64,000 nucleotides of DNA from Acidovorax radicis (lineage in GTDB: Bacteria > Pseudomonadota > Gammaproteobacteria > Burkholderiales > Burkholderiaceae_C): positions 4,288,501 through 4,352,500 of the forward strand of contig NZ_CP075184.1 in assembly GCF_020510705.1 (NCBI RefSeq), read 5' to 3'. Positions within the stretch are counted from its first letter, which is position 1; each line of letters begins with the position of its first letter. The notes beneath the pieces are model-generated. The model ran no database searches. It was not told the DNA's origin and saw only the letters and a list, made by a program, of their open reading frames with translations. The translations under genes and the position numbers were made by a program. Positions 1 to 9,564 of this stretch are shown here, in pieces.

Positions 1-478
1 CTTGCTCCACACGCTCACACAGCGCTTCTTCGCACGCTTCCTGCAGCGACTCGGCCGTCATGGCGCGGGCGTTCAGGCCCTCCACGCCCACCACGCGCAC
101 GTCGCTGCGCAGGCGCTCGTGCAACTGGCCATGGCCTACATCCACACCAATGACCTGCGCTGCGCCCTGCTGAAGCAGGCAGTCGGTAAAGCCGCCCGTG
201 CTCTGGCCCACGTCCAGGCAACGCCAACCGGCCACCGCCAGCCCCGTGGCCTTGAGAGCGCCCTCCAGCTTGAGCCCACCGCGCGAGAGGTACCGGGCTT
301 CGGCGCTGTCGAGCAATTCGACCTCGGCGATGCCAGGAATGTCATCGCCGTTTTTTGTCACCTTCTGCCAAGGCAATCCCTGCGAGAGTCGCCACTGCAC
401 ACCGGCTGCAATGAGCCGCTGTGCCTGGGACCGGGTGGCGGCATGGCCGCGCTCCACCAAAAACACGTCTGCGCGCAT
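1..478 (-). CDS. tlyA: TlyA-family rRNA 2'-O-methyltransferase (partial, 3' end outside window)
   Basis: The first 159 codons of a minus-strand gene that runs off the left edge, starting with MRADVFLVERG. Residues 1-60 form an S4-type RNA-binding domain. They are followed by YLSRGGLKLEGAL and the FtsJ/RrmJ-like SAM-binding segment CLDVGQSTGGFTDCLL, then VIGVDVG. This order is diagnostic of TlyA, which 2'-O-methylates cytidines in 16S and/or 23S rRNA; some homologues are annotated haemolysin A. The gene lies downstream of ahcY on the same strand, which makes sense because AhcY removes the S-adenosylhomocysteine that methyltransferases release. The catalytic C-terminal part cannot be inspected here. 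Confidence 0.85.
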   Translation of the reverse strand, partial: MRADVFLVERGHAATRSQAQRLIAAGVQWRLSQGLPWQKVTKNGDDIPGIAEVELLDSAEARYLSRGGLKLEGALKATGLAVAGWRCLDVGQSTGGFTDCLLQQGAAQVIGVDVGHGQLHERLRSDVRVVGVEGLNARAMTAESLQEACEEALCERVEQ

Positions 479-497
479 CGCGCCATCCTTTGGAGTC

Positions 498-547
498 AAA
501 TTAGCCCCTAGCGCTTATTGGACAAGCGCTAGCAGCTATGTTTTTTG
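498..547. repeat. Dispersed palindromic element, copy 1 (intergenic)
   Basis: Core TAGCGCTTATTGGACAAGCG followed by CTAGCAGCTA and a T-run. The GCGCTT/AAGCGC arms form a hairpin. The same core, flanked by GGCC(T/C)-like sequence on one side and AGCAGCTA on the other, recurs at eight other places in this window. It lies between tlyA and the ahcY terminator. Confidence 0.8.
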
Positions 548-557
548 AAGCAAACAT

Positions 558-581
558 GCATGCAGGCTAACGCCTGCATGC
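558..581 (-). terminator. Hairpin downstream of ahcY
   Basis: Perfect 10-bp stem (GCATGCAGGC, loop 4, GCCTGCATGC), 15 nt beyond the ahcY stop codon. On the minus strand it is followed by a T-rich but interrupted tract, so it is probably a terminator or 3'-stabilising hairpin rather than a textbook U-run terminator. Confidence 0.6.
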
Positions 582-595
582 GGCTCACCCGCCGA

Positions 596-2029
<1,434 letters not shown>

Positions 2030-2101
2030 GATGGTGTGCTCCAAAGCGTGTTTGAAAAACCACTGATCGGGGTGTGAAAAGCTCACCACACGAGAAGTGG
2101 A

Positions 2102-2172
2102 TGAGCGTCGTTGCTGAATGACTCCGAGCCTCACGCCCCGCCTTTGCTGGGGGCGCTGCAACGCTCCTCGGA
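2102..2172 (-). promoter_or_regulatory. S-adenosylhomocysteine (SAH) riboswitch of ahcY
   Basis: On the minus strand the leader has CCGAGGAGCGTTGC (from 2171), an inner GC-rich hairpin (GCGCCCC ... GGGGCGT), then GGCTCGG (2130-2124), and finally AACGACGCTCA (to 2102). CCGAG pairs with CTCGG, and GAGCGTT can form the pseudoknot with AACGACGCTC. These are the conserved signatures of the SAH riboswitch class (Rfam RF01057, from memory), known upstream of ahcY in beta- and gamma-proteobacteria. In that family SAH binding switches expression on. The region between it and the ATG (2030-2100) is the likely expression platform. Confidence 0.88.
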
Positions 2173-2179
2173 TCGGCGC

Positions 2180-2185
2180 ATTATA
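2180..2185 (-). promoter_or_regulatory. ahcY: -10 box of the ahcY promoter
   Basis: Perfect TATAAT on the minus strand, 8 nt before the first paired base of the SAH riboswitch, so transcription would begin at or just before the aptamer. No convincing -35 hexamer is seen about 17 nt upstream (GGCCTG). Confidence 0.65.
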
Positions 2186-2439
2186 AAAGCACCGGCGCAC
2201 CGCAGGCCATCGGCACGCACACTCACTCCCCATTCACACCATTTCCTGCGCGGTGCATCTGCGTGCCCACCCCCATTTGCCGCGTGCGAACCTTGCGCAG
2301 GCCCATGCTGCAACGGTTTAGCGCGGATCGCGGAGAACGGGGCGCGGGTGCCCGGTAAAATCCGCGCATCCGGGCGCCTGTGCGCCTACCGCGCCACCTG
2401 CCGCAGTGCACGCCCCGACCTTCTTCTGGAAATCCCCCT
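2186..2439. other. Intergenic region between ahcY promoter and prfC
   Basis: Divergent intergenic DNA. TAAAAT at 2356-2361 could be a prfC -10 box but has no good -35 partner. I see no gene, repeat or terminator here. Confidence 0.4.
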
Positions 2440-4068
2440 GTGTCTTACGCCTCCGAAACCCGGCGCCGCCGCACCTTTGCCATCATTTCCCACCCCGACG
2501 CCGGTAAAACGACGCTGACGGAAAAGCTGCTGCTGTTCTCGGGCGCGATCCAGATCGCCGGCGCCGTCAAGGGCCGCAAAGCAAGCCGCCACGCAACCTC
2601 CGACTGGATGGAGATCGAAAAGCAGCGCGGCATCTCAGTGGCCTCGTCGGTCATGCAGATGCTCTACCGCGACCATGTGATCAACCTGCTCGACACGCCC
2701 GGCCACAAGGACTTCTCGGAAGACACCTACCGCGTGCTCACGGCCGTGGACTCGGCCCTGATGGTGATCGACGCCGCCAACGGCGTGGAAGCGCAAACGC
2801 GCCGCCTGATCGAGGTCTGCCGCCAGCGCGATACCCCCATCATCACCTTCGTCAACAAAATGGACCGCGAGGTGCGCGACCCGCTCGACATCCTCGACGA
2901 GGTCGAGCGCGAACTCGGCATGCCCTGCTGCCCCATCACCTGGCCCGTAGGCCAGGGCAAGAGTTTTGGCGGCATCATCAATCTGCGCACGCAGACCATG
3001 ACCGTGTTCACGCCGGGCAGCGATCGCGGCCCCAAAGACTTCGAAGTGGTGCCACTGACCGAGGCCGATCGACTGCGCAAGCGCTTTGGACCGTCGTTTG
3101 ACGATGCACTCGAGAGCATGGAACTGGCCGTCGGGGCGTCTGCCGCCTGGAACCACGAAGACTTCCTGGCGGGCAAACTCACGCCCGTGTTTTTCGGCTC
3201 TGGCGTGAACAACTTCGGTGTCATGGAGGTGTTGGACGCCGTGGTGGACATGTCGCCCCCGCCCGGCCCGCGCATCAGCACGCTGCAAGTCAACAAGCAG
3301 CCGGTGGTCAAGACCATCCAGCCCGAGGACGAAGGCTTTGCCGGCGTGGTCTTCAAGGTGCAGGCCAACATGGACGCCAACCACCGCGACCGCATCGCAT
3401 TTGTGCGCGTGGCCTCGGGCAAATACATGCCCGGCATGAAACTCAAGGTGCAACGCACCGGCAAAGAACTGCGTCCCACCTCGGTGGTGACTTTCATGAG
3501 CCAGCGCCGCGAAGCCGTCGAAGAAGCCTTTGCAGGCGACATCATCGGCTTCACCACCCACGGCGGCGTGCAGTTGGGAGACACCATTACCGACGGCGCC
3601 AACCTGCAGTTCACCGGCCTGCCCTTCTTCGCGCCCGAAATGTTCATGACCGTGGTGCTCAAGAACCCGTTGCGCACCAAGCAGCTACAGCAGGGCCTCG
3701 CCCAGCTGGGCGAGGAAGGCGCCATCCAGGTCTTCAAGCCCGACGCCGGCGGCAACATGCTGCTGGGCGCCGTGGGGCAACTGCAGTTTGAAGTGGTGCA
3801 ACACCGCCTCAAGGCCGAATACGACGCCGACGTGCGCCTGGAAGGCTGTCAGTACACCGGTGCGCGCTGGATCACGGCCGATAACGCGGTCGACCTGCGC
3901 GCCTTCACCGACGCCTACCCCCTGCGCCTGGCGCACGATGCAGCGGACACGCTGGCGTATCTGTGCACCTCGCCGTATGACGTTCGGCTGGCACAGGAGC
4001 GGTTTCCGAAGATTCATTTTCATCCGCTGCGGGAGCATGCGGGGTTGGCGCTGCAGGCCAATGCTTGA
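2440..4068 (+). CDS. prfC: Peptide chain release factor 3
   Basis: 542 aa GTPase that recycles RF1/RF2 from the ribosome after termination. GTP-binding motifs are intact: G1 SHPDAGKTT (residues 18-25), DTPGHKDF and NKMDRE. The RF3-specific stretches KGRKASRHATSDWMEIEKQRG and CPITWPVGQGKSFGG-like sequence follow, and the length is close to the ~530 aa norm. Start: GTG at 2440 gives SYASETRRRRTFAIISHPDAG, aligned with the family N-terminus, with TGGA about 10 nt upstream; an upstream extension to 2380 would add 20 non-conserved residues. The glycan operon begins 12 nt after its stop codon. Confidence 0.96.
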   Translation: MSYASETRRRRTFAIISHPDAGKTTLTEKLLLFSGAIQIAGAVKGRKASRHATSDWMEIEKQRGISVASSVMQMLYRDHVINLLDTPGHKDFSEDTYRVLTAVDSALMVIDAANGVEAQTRRLIEVCRQRDTPIITFVNKMDREVRDPLDILDEVERELGMPCCPITWPVGQGKSFGGIINLRTQTMTVFTPGSDRGPKDFEVVPLTEADRLRKRFGPSFDDALESMELAVGASAAWNHEDFLAGKLTPVFFGSGVNNFGVMEVLDAVVDMSPPPGPRISTLQVNKQPVVKTIQPEDEGFAGVVFKVQANMDANHRDRIAFVRVASGKYMPGMKLKVQRTGKELRPTSVVTFMSQRREAVEEAFAGDIIGFTTHGGVQLGDTITDGANLQFTGLPFFAPEMFMTVVLKNPLRTKQLQQGLAQLGEEGAIQVFKPDAGGNMLLGAVGQLQFEVVQHRLKAEYDADVRLEGCQYTGARWITADNAVDLRAFTDAYPLRLAHDAADTLAYLCTSPYDVRLAQERFPKIHFHPLREHAGLALQANA

Positions 4069-4080
4069 CCGTTCCCTACC

Positions 4081-7000
4081 ATGAGCACAGCACAATCGTC
4101 CGCGCAAGCCCCACATACCGGAAACAATTTCGACGCCATCCGCATTTTTGCGGCTTGCATGGTGCTGATCAGTCATCAATACGCCCTGACTGGTCAGACG
4201 GAGCCCTCTTTTTTTGGCATCCATAGCGTTGGCGGACTCGCGGTCACCATCTTCTTTGTTATCAGCGGTTATTTGGTCGCCGCCAGTTGGCAACGGGACC
4301 CGAACATATGGCGATTTGCTTTGCGGCGCTTTCTACGTATCTGGCCCGCGTTGACGTTCTGCATCGTCACCACCGCCTACGTACTCGGTGCTTGGGTCAC
4401 GGAATTGCCACTAACTGAATACCTGACGCACAGAGCCACAGCGAACTACCTGTATGGCGTTTGGATGAAGGTCCACTTCGTATTGCCGGGGGTTTTTGAG
4501 AACAATCCCTACCCACTCAGTGTGAACGGCTCACTTTGGACAATTCCCATTGAAGTACGCTGCTACGTATTCCTCGGGTTGGCGGGGTTGATCGGGCTGC
4601 TCAAATATCGCCTCGTTTTCCTTTCATGTGTTGCACTTCTCATATCCTGGTTCCTAATCCGCAGTAATGCAGATTTGATCGGCACCGTTAACTACGGGAA
4701 AGAACTCAGCGCATTTTTCCTCGCTGGCGCCGCATTGCAAGCGCTAGAGCCTTATTGGAGTCGAAGGCCTGCCCTTTGGGCTGCCGCCATCGGCGCCATC
4801 TTCGCTTTCACGTGGGCCATGGGTTGGCGTCATAGTGCATTGTTGGTCGGCCTGCCGCTTTTGATCATTTATGCAGCCACACGATCCACGCCTTTCCTTC
4901 GCCGCGCAGGACGCTGGGGAGATCCGTCCTATGGCATTTACCTGTTCGCCTTTCCGGTTCAGCAGGCTGTTATCCAACATATGTGGCCAGATTTCGGATT
5001 TGCGGGCACGCTTACCTTGGTACTGCTAGCCACCGTGGCGCTGGCCTATATGAGTTGGCACATGATCGAGAAGCAAGCGCTGAAATTCAAGCCTAGCCGC
5101 CAGCAATCCGCGTTTCATATTTCTTTGCTACGACGCGCCCAAACCGGACTGAGAGAATTGCCATGGGCTGGACTGTGGCCGCTTGTCGCATGTATCGTTG
5201 GGCTGCGTTTTTGCCTCAAGCGTCTGGATGCTCCTGTTTTAGTAGATCCAGCTTATTCCTATCTACCTGCAGCCCGGGCGCTGCTAAACCAAGGGTGGAC
5301 CTTTCTACTGCAACCAGAGAGCTACCGAGTAACGCCGCTAGCCTATCTGTGGCCTGCACTTTGGGGTGTCGACACCACGTGGATCCGTATCGCCAACATG
5401 GGCTTATGGATCGGCTGCGTGTGGTTCTTGTGGCGCACCTGCCTTCTACTGGGGGGCTATCGCGCGGGAGTCGTTGCAATGCTCCTCCTTCTATCGCCCG
5501 AGCTAGTGCGCTATTTCCCGACAGAGATGACGGAGCCGCTTTATTTATTTGGAGTTTTTGGTTGGATGCATGCTGCGGCCCGCATCATGTTGGGAAAAGA
5601 ACGATCCATGTCTGCGGTAGCACAGGGTGCTTGCATGTTGACAATTACTTTGTTAGCGCGACCCGTCTTTCAATTCATTGCGCCTGCCGCATTGTTAGGT
5701 TGCCTGTGCTGCTTGGCATACTGGGCATTATCTAAAAAAGTAATTTCTGCTACAGGGTGGAAACATCGAATACCGACCGTCGCAATGAGCCTGGGGTTTG
5801 GCTTAGTTATTCCGCTCGCACTGATTATTAAAAACGGTGTAGTTTTTGGTCTGTGGGGTTTAGGAACAGGCTCAGGTATTGGGCTTTATTTAGGCACACA
5901 TCCACTGTTCCAGGGGGCGGAACCGGGATTTTTAGGTTTTGATTTCGATGTCAATCTGATGGCTGCGTTGGCCAACCAAGCGGGGCACTCACATTCGCTC
6001 GCGGCGGACTGGGCAACGCGCCAAGCGGCAATCTGGCAGCTGCAGTCAATGTCCATCGCTGACTCAATGGCGTTTTTTGCGCGCAAGTTATGGTGGTGGC
6101 TAGCACATCATCCTGCGCAAATCGAGGCTTTTGGTAGTTCTCTTCGCAAGCTCCGCTTCTTCGAGTTGGCAACAGTAGGGCTATCTATTGTTTGGCTCGT
6201 CTATGGAGGGCTTCGGAAAACCGGTTCAATTCGGTCTGCCCGCATCGCGATTGCTCCGGCGCAATGGTCCTTTGCTGCATTCTTACTAGCCATGTTCCTC
6301 ATCATGTTGGCTCAGCTATTACCTATTCTTCATAACAGTCGCTATAGCTCAACGTTGCTGGATCCGTGGCTTATCCCTCTGGCAGCATTTGGAGTCACCT
6401 TTCTTCTACAGCCAATTTTTCAGACAGGCCTTTCCCAAAATAGGCCGTGGTCCATCGGATCGGCACTACGTCGCACGGCATTCAGAGCCCCCCCCCTCGT
6501 AGCGTTCGTAATAATCCTGATCTTGACATTTGGCGGATACAACCTTGCCCGGAAACGAGAGCACATCGCAATCGACCCTATGCACATGGGCCAAACAATC
6601 GCACGTTTGGAAATTTCAGACAGCAATCGAATCAAGCCAAATGGCATGGACGTTCAAGGTGACCGAGCGTGGATCACGACGAGATCATCCGCAACGCTGA
6701 ATATCGTCATAGATCAACGTGATGTCGATCTATTGGCCCAGGCCAATCTATTCAACGCTCTCTGGGAAACAGAGATGGCAGTGCGTGCACCAGGCAGGCG
6801 CTGCGGAATCGCAGAGACCGCTTACCAGACTACCGATACCCGTATCCTCCAGCCCGCAGAGAGACTATCCTTGCTTTTGCCAATGGTAGCTGACGGCGAG
6901 TTTCATAAGCTAGTGACGCACGCCAACCGAGAACTGCGCCCCCACGAATCGGGAAGCTTGCGACTTGTACTTAACTGCCCAATCGGGACTCTCGTAGAGT

Positions 7001-7092
7001 GGCGTGGTACACGATTACTGGAAAGCCGTCATGCATGGGATGCTGCTGCCCATGTTTCACACCAACCCCTCACCCCAGTCTCCAAAGAATGA
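4081..7092 (+). CDS. Acyltransferase-3 domain fused to a GT-C-like membrane glycosyltransferase
   Basis: 1003-aa multi-pass membrane protein. Residues ~14-345 are an acyltransferase-3 (OafA/YrhL-type) domain: NNFDAIRIFAACMVLISHQY with the usual Arg21 and His32, then FFVISGYLVAASW and RRFLRIWPAL. Residues ~360-820 are a second hydrophobic module with an ArnT/PMT-like outer-loop start (LVDPAYSYLPAARALLNQGW), consistent with a GT-C transferase that uses a polyprenyl-phosphate sugar. Residues ~825-1003 are a soluble, probably periplasmic tail. GC is clearly lower than in the flanking genes. It begins 12 nt after prfC and overlaps the next gene by 4 nt (ATGA). Domain assignments come from motif reading; the acceptor is unknown. 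Confidence 0.75.
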   Translation: MSTAQSSAQAPHTGNNFDAIRIFAACMVLISHQYALTGQTEPSFFGIHSVGGLAVTIFFVISGYLVAASWQRDPNIWRFALRRFLRIWPALTFCIVTTAYVLGAWVTELPLTEYLTHRATANYLYGVWMKVHFVLPGVFENNPYPLSVNGSLWTIPIEVRCYVFLGLAGLIGLLKYRLVFLSCVALLISWFLIRSNADLIGTVNYGKELSAFFLAGAALQALEPYWSRRPALWAAAIGAIFAFTWAMGWRHSALLVGLPLLIIYAATRSTPFLRRAGRWGDPSYGIYLFAFPVQQAVIQHMWPDFGFAGTLTLVLLATVALAYMSWHMIEKQALKFKPSRQQSAFHISLLRRAQTGLRELPWAGLWPLVACIVGLRFCLKRLDAPVLVDPAYSYLPAARALLNQGWTFLLQPESYRVTPLAYLWPALWGVDTTWIRIANMGLWIGCVWFLWRTCLLLGGYRAGVVAMLLLLSPELVRYFPTEMTEPLYLFGVFGWMHAAARIMLGKERSMSAVAQGACMLTITLLARPVFQFIAPAALLGCLCCLAYWALSKKVISATGWKHRIPTVAMSLGFGLVIPLALIIKNGVVFGLWGLGTGSGIGLYLGTHPLFQGAEPGFLGFDFDVNLMAALANQAGHSHSLAADWATRQAAIWQLQSMSIADSMAFFARKLWWWLAHHPAQIEAFGSSLRKLRFFELATVGLSIVWLVYGGLRKTGSIRSARIAIAPAQWSFAAFLLAMFLIMLAQLLPILHNSRYSSTLLDPWLIPLAAFGVTFLLQPIFQTGLSQNRPWSIGSALRRTAFRAPPLVAFVIILILTFGGYNLARKREHIAIDPMHMGQTIARLEISDSNRIKPNGMDVQGDRAWITTRSSATLNIVIDQRDVDLLAQANLFNALWETEMAVRAPGRRCGIAETAYQTTDTRILQPAERLSLLLPMVADGEFHKLVTHANRELRPHESGSLRLVLNCPIGTLVEWRGTRLLESRHAWDAAAHVSHQPLTPVSKE

Positions 7093-8054
7093 GCACCACA
7101 ACTCAACCTACACCAACCATCGCCGTCATCATTCCTTGCTATAACGAAGAACTCGCAATCAAACAGGTCCTTCTTGCATTCAGAGCATCACTGCCCCACG
7201 CCCACCTTTACGTCTTCGACAACAACTCCACCGACGGCACTGCCGAAACTGCGAGTGCAAATGGAGCAACAGTGATTCATGTTCCGCTGCGCGGCAAGGG
7301 CAACGTTGTAAGACGCATGTTCGCGGATGTGGAGGCTGATGTGTATGTAATGGTGGATGGTGACGCGACGTACCATGCACCATCAGCGCGCAAGTTGATT
7401 GATGCACTTATTGAACGACGTCTTGATATGGTGGTCGGCGCGCGCGTGGAGCCGGATTCCGAGCCAGCGCTTTCATATCGACCAGGACACCGTTTGGGTA
7501 ACAAACTTTTGACGGGATGCGTGCAGATGATTTTTGGCGGTAGTTTCAGGGACATGCTCTCCGGCTATCGCGTGTTCTCACGCCGCTATGTCAAATCATT
7601 TCCCGCGCAGTCGCACGGATTCGAAATCGAAACAGAATTGAATGTGCATGCGCTTGAGTTGCGCATGCCCTGTGCGGAAATCGATACCCCGTACGGGGCG
7701 CGCCCTGAAGGCTCCAGCAGCAAACTCTCCACCTACCGGGACGGCTGGCGCATTCTGAAAACGATAGGACGGCTGGTACTCAGCGAAAAACCGTTGCAGT
7801 TCTTTGGCTGGCTTGGCCTCGTTTTGATGCTGGTGTCTGTGGCCCTTGTGGCCCCAATCATTCTGGAGTTCGAGCAAACCGGCCAAGTTCGCCGTTTTCC
7901 GACACTCGGACTGGTCACCGGTCTGATGTTATGCGGTGCAGTGGCAGTTGTCAGTGGTTTGATACTTCATGGAATCACACAGATGCGCCGTGAGCTCAAA
8001 CGGTTCACCTACTTAGGCATTAGAGACCTCGGTAACGGTAACGCAAAATCGTGA
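7089..8054 (+). CDS. GT2 family glycosyltransferase (GtrB/DPM1-like)
   Basis: 321 aa. The N-terminal GT-A domain has IAVIIPCYNEE (residues ~11-21), NNSTDGT and the metal/nucleotide-binding VMVDGDATYH. Two C-terminal transmembrane segments (FFGWLGLVLMLVSVALVAPI and LVTGLMLCGAVAVVSGLIL) match the polyprenyl-phosphate hexose synthases GtrB and ArnC. Expected role: load a sugar from a nucleotide donor onto undecaprenyl phosphate at the cytoplasmic face. Its ATG lies inside the stop of the preceding fusion gene and its stop overlaps the GtrA start, so translation is probably coupled. The start at 7089 is chosen over an upstream in-frame codon for this reason and for motif position. Confidence 0.88.
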   Translation: MSTTTQPTPTIAVIIPCYNEELAIKQVLLAFRASLPHAHLYVFDNNSTDGTAETASANGATVIHVPLRGKGNVVRRMFADVEADVYVMVDGDATYHAPSARKLIDALIERRLDMVVGARVEPDSEPALSYRPGHRLGNKLLTGCVQMIFGGSFRDMLSGYRVFSRRYVKSFPAQSHGFEIETELNVHALELRMPCAEIDTPYGARPEGSSSKLSTYRDGWRILKTIGRLVLSEKPLQFFGWLGLVLMLVSVALVAPIILEFEQTGQVRRFPTLGLVTGLMLCGAVAVVSGLILHGITQMRRELKRFTYLGIRDLGNGNAKS

Positions 8055-8446
8055 CGTTCAACCGCAAACTAGGGTGGTTTGTCGTGGCAGGGCTGGTGGG
8101 ACTGGTCGTGGATATCGCCGTCCTAACAGCTTTGCGAGAACCGCTCGGAATTTACAGCGCCCGTGTCGCGTCATTCGTGTTTGCTGCGACCGCAACCTGG
8201 TTACTTAATCGCATCCTTACCTTTGCAGGGCGGTCGTCAGGCGTAAGCGTGTGGAATGAGTATCTGCGCTATATGGGACTTATGCTGGGAGGTGGCTTGG
8301 TGAACTTCACCACGTATTCGGTTTTGGTTTGGAAGTTCGAACAAACGCCGTTATGGCTAAGCCTGTATGTATGTGTGGGCAGCCTAGCTGGCATGGTTGT
8401 CAATTATTTGAGCGCGAGCTACTGGCTGTATCGCCATAAGGCGTGA
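8051..8446 (+). CDS. GtrA-family membrane protein (probable lipid-linked sugar flippase)
   Basis: 131 aa with four predicted transmembrane helices. It carries the GtrA signature: GWFVVAGLVGLVVDIAVLTAL at the N-terminus, ATATWLLNRILTF, and a C-terminal NYLSASYWLYRHKA. GtrA proteins are thought to move undecaprenyl-phosphate-linked sugars across the inner membrane. It starts with GTG in a GTGA overlap with the GT2 gene and ends in another GTGA overlap with the next gene. With the GT2 upstream and a GT-C domain two genes upstream it completes a GtrA-GtrB-GtrC-like set. Confidence 0.88.
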   Translation: MTFNRKLGWFVVAGLVGLVVDIAVLTALREPLGIYSARVASFVFAATATWLLNRILTFAGRSSGVSVWNEYLRYMGLMLGGGLVNFTTYSVLVWKFEQTPLWLSLYVCVGSLAGMVVNYLSASYWLYRHKA

Positions 8447-9564
8447 TTTCAATACTTGCAAGCCACAAAAAAGGCCGATTCGCTTCAGGCTTATCGAATC
8501 ACTTGATGTTTGAGAAAAAAATAATAAACCCCGATCTGCAATGGATCCAAGCACTGCGCGGAATTGCCGCATTGATGGTGTTGTTCTTTCACATGCATCC
8601 CCATTGGGATTTGATTCCAACCCTATCAATGACCACTGCCGTGACCCGTTGGGGATTTTCGGGCGTGGACATTTTCTTTGTCCTCAGTGGCTTTGTGGTG
8701 TTTCGCTCCGCCCGTCGTACCATACCTGCACGCGGTTTTCGTCCGTTCATTAAGAAGCGCCTGCTTCGCATCTATCTGGGCTATTGGCCTGTACTTTTGC
8801 TCATTGCGCTGGTAACGATGTTCGTCTATCAGGAGCGCCTGCCACCAATCAAGAAAATGCTACTGAGCACGCTGCTGCTATATCCCAATATCTGGGACAA
8901 CTGGCTCCCGCCTGCATGGTCGCTGTCCATGGAAATCTATTTCTATTTGTGGATCGGACTCATTGTTCTGTTACCCCTGCGCTACCAAATTAAAGCCGCA
9001 GTTTGCATTATTGTATTTTTGGTCATCTGGGGTATTGGCTGGTTAGCCACAAACCAAGAGGGTGTTTACAACGGTTTGCAACCCCTGCGATACGTATTCA
9101 CGGGTTTGGGAATTGAGTTTTTGGGCGGAGCACTTATTGCGCACGTCTACGATAAGCAGGCACTCATATTTGAGCGGCCGCGCCTCACACTGCCTTTATG
9201 TATCGCATTGATTTGCGCGGGTTTCTCTTTGGGAATGACCTCGCCCTATTTCGATCGCGTAGAAGTGATGCGAGTTGCCAGTTTCGGAATGATCGGCATG
9301 TCTGCCCTAGTCTTAGTATTAACCCTAGAGCAAACCAAACTCACTCCGCCGACCTGGCTGGTTGCCGTGGGTAATGCCTCCTATAGCATCTACCTGCTCC
9401 ACACCTTTCTGCTGGACGCCAGCGGTAGGATTCGCGTTGAAAATGGAATAACGAGTCCAGCAGCGCTGCTGACATTTCTTCTTTGCCTCCCTCTCATAAT
9501 TGTGCTGATCAGCCTACTGTGGTACCGCTTGATAGAGAAACCCATCATGAAAACCGCCCTATGA
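8443..9564 (+). CDS. Acyltransferase-3 family membrane protein
   Basis: 373 aa, about ten transmembrane helices. The acyltransferase-3 hallmark WIQALRGIAALMVLFFHMHPHW lies near the N-terminus (Arg39, His50), followed by GFSGVDIFFVLSGFVVF and SYSIYLLHTFLL near the C-terminus. This is an integral-membrane O-acyl (often O-acetyl) transferase for extracytoplasmic glycans. It is a second, stand-alone copy beside the one fused to the GT-C domain. The GTG start at 8443 overlaps the gtrA stop; ATG at 8506 is an alternative that would remove 21 residues not typical of the family. Confidence 0.88.
   Translation: MISILASHKKGRFASGLSNHLMFEKKIINPDLQWIQALRGIAALMVLFFHMHPHWDLIPTLSMTTAVTRWGFSGVDIFFVLSGFVVFRSARRTIPARGFRPFIKKRLLRIYLGYWPVLLLIALVTMFVYQERLPPIKKMLLSTLLLYPNIWDNWLPPAWSLSMEIYFYLWIGLIVLLPLRYQIKAAVCIIVFLVIWGIGWLATNQEGVYNGLQPLRYVFTGLGIEFLGGALIAHVYDKQALIFERPRLTLPLCIALICAGFSLGMTSPYFDRVEVMRVASFGMIGMSALVLVLTLEQTKLTPPTWLVAVGNASYSIYLLHTFLLDASGRIRVENGITSPAALLTFLLCLPLIIVLISLLWYRLIEKPIMKTAL

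Noticed and set aside
2356..2361. TAAAAT as a prfC promoter -10
   Set aside because: No -35-like hexamer at 16-18 nt; too weak to list as a promoter.
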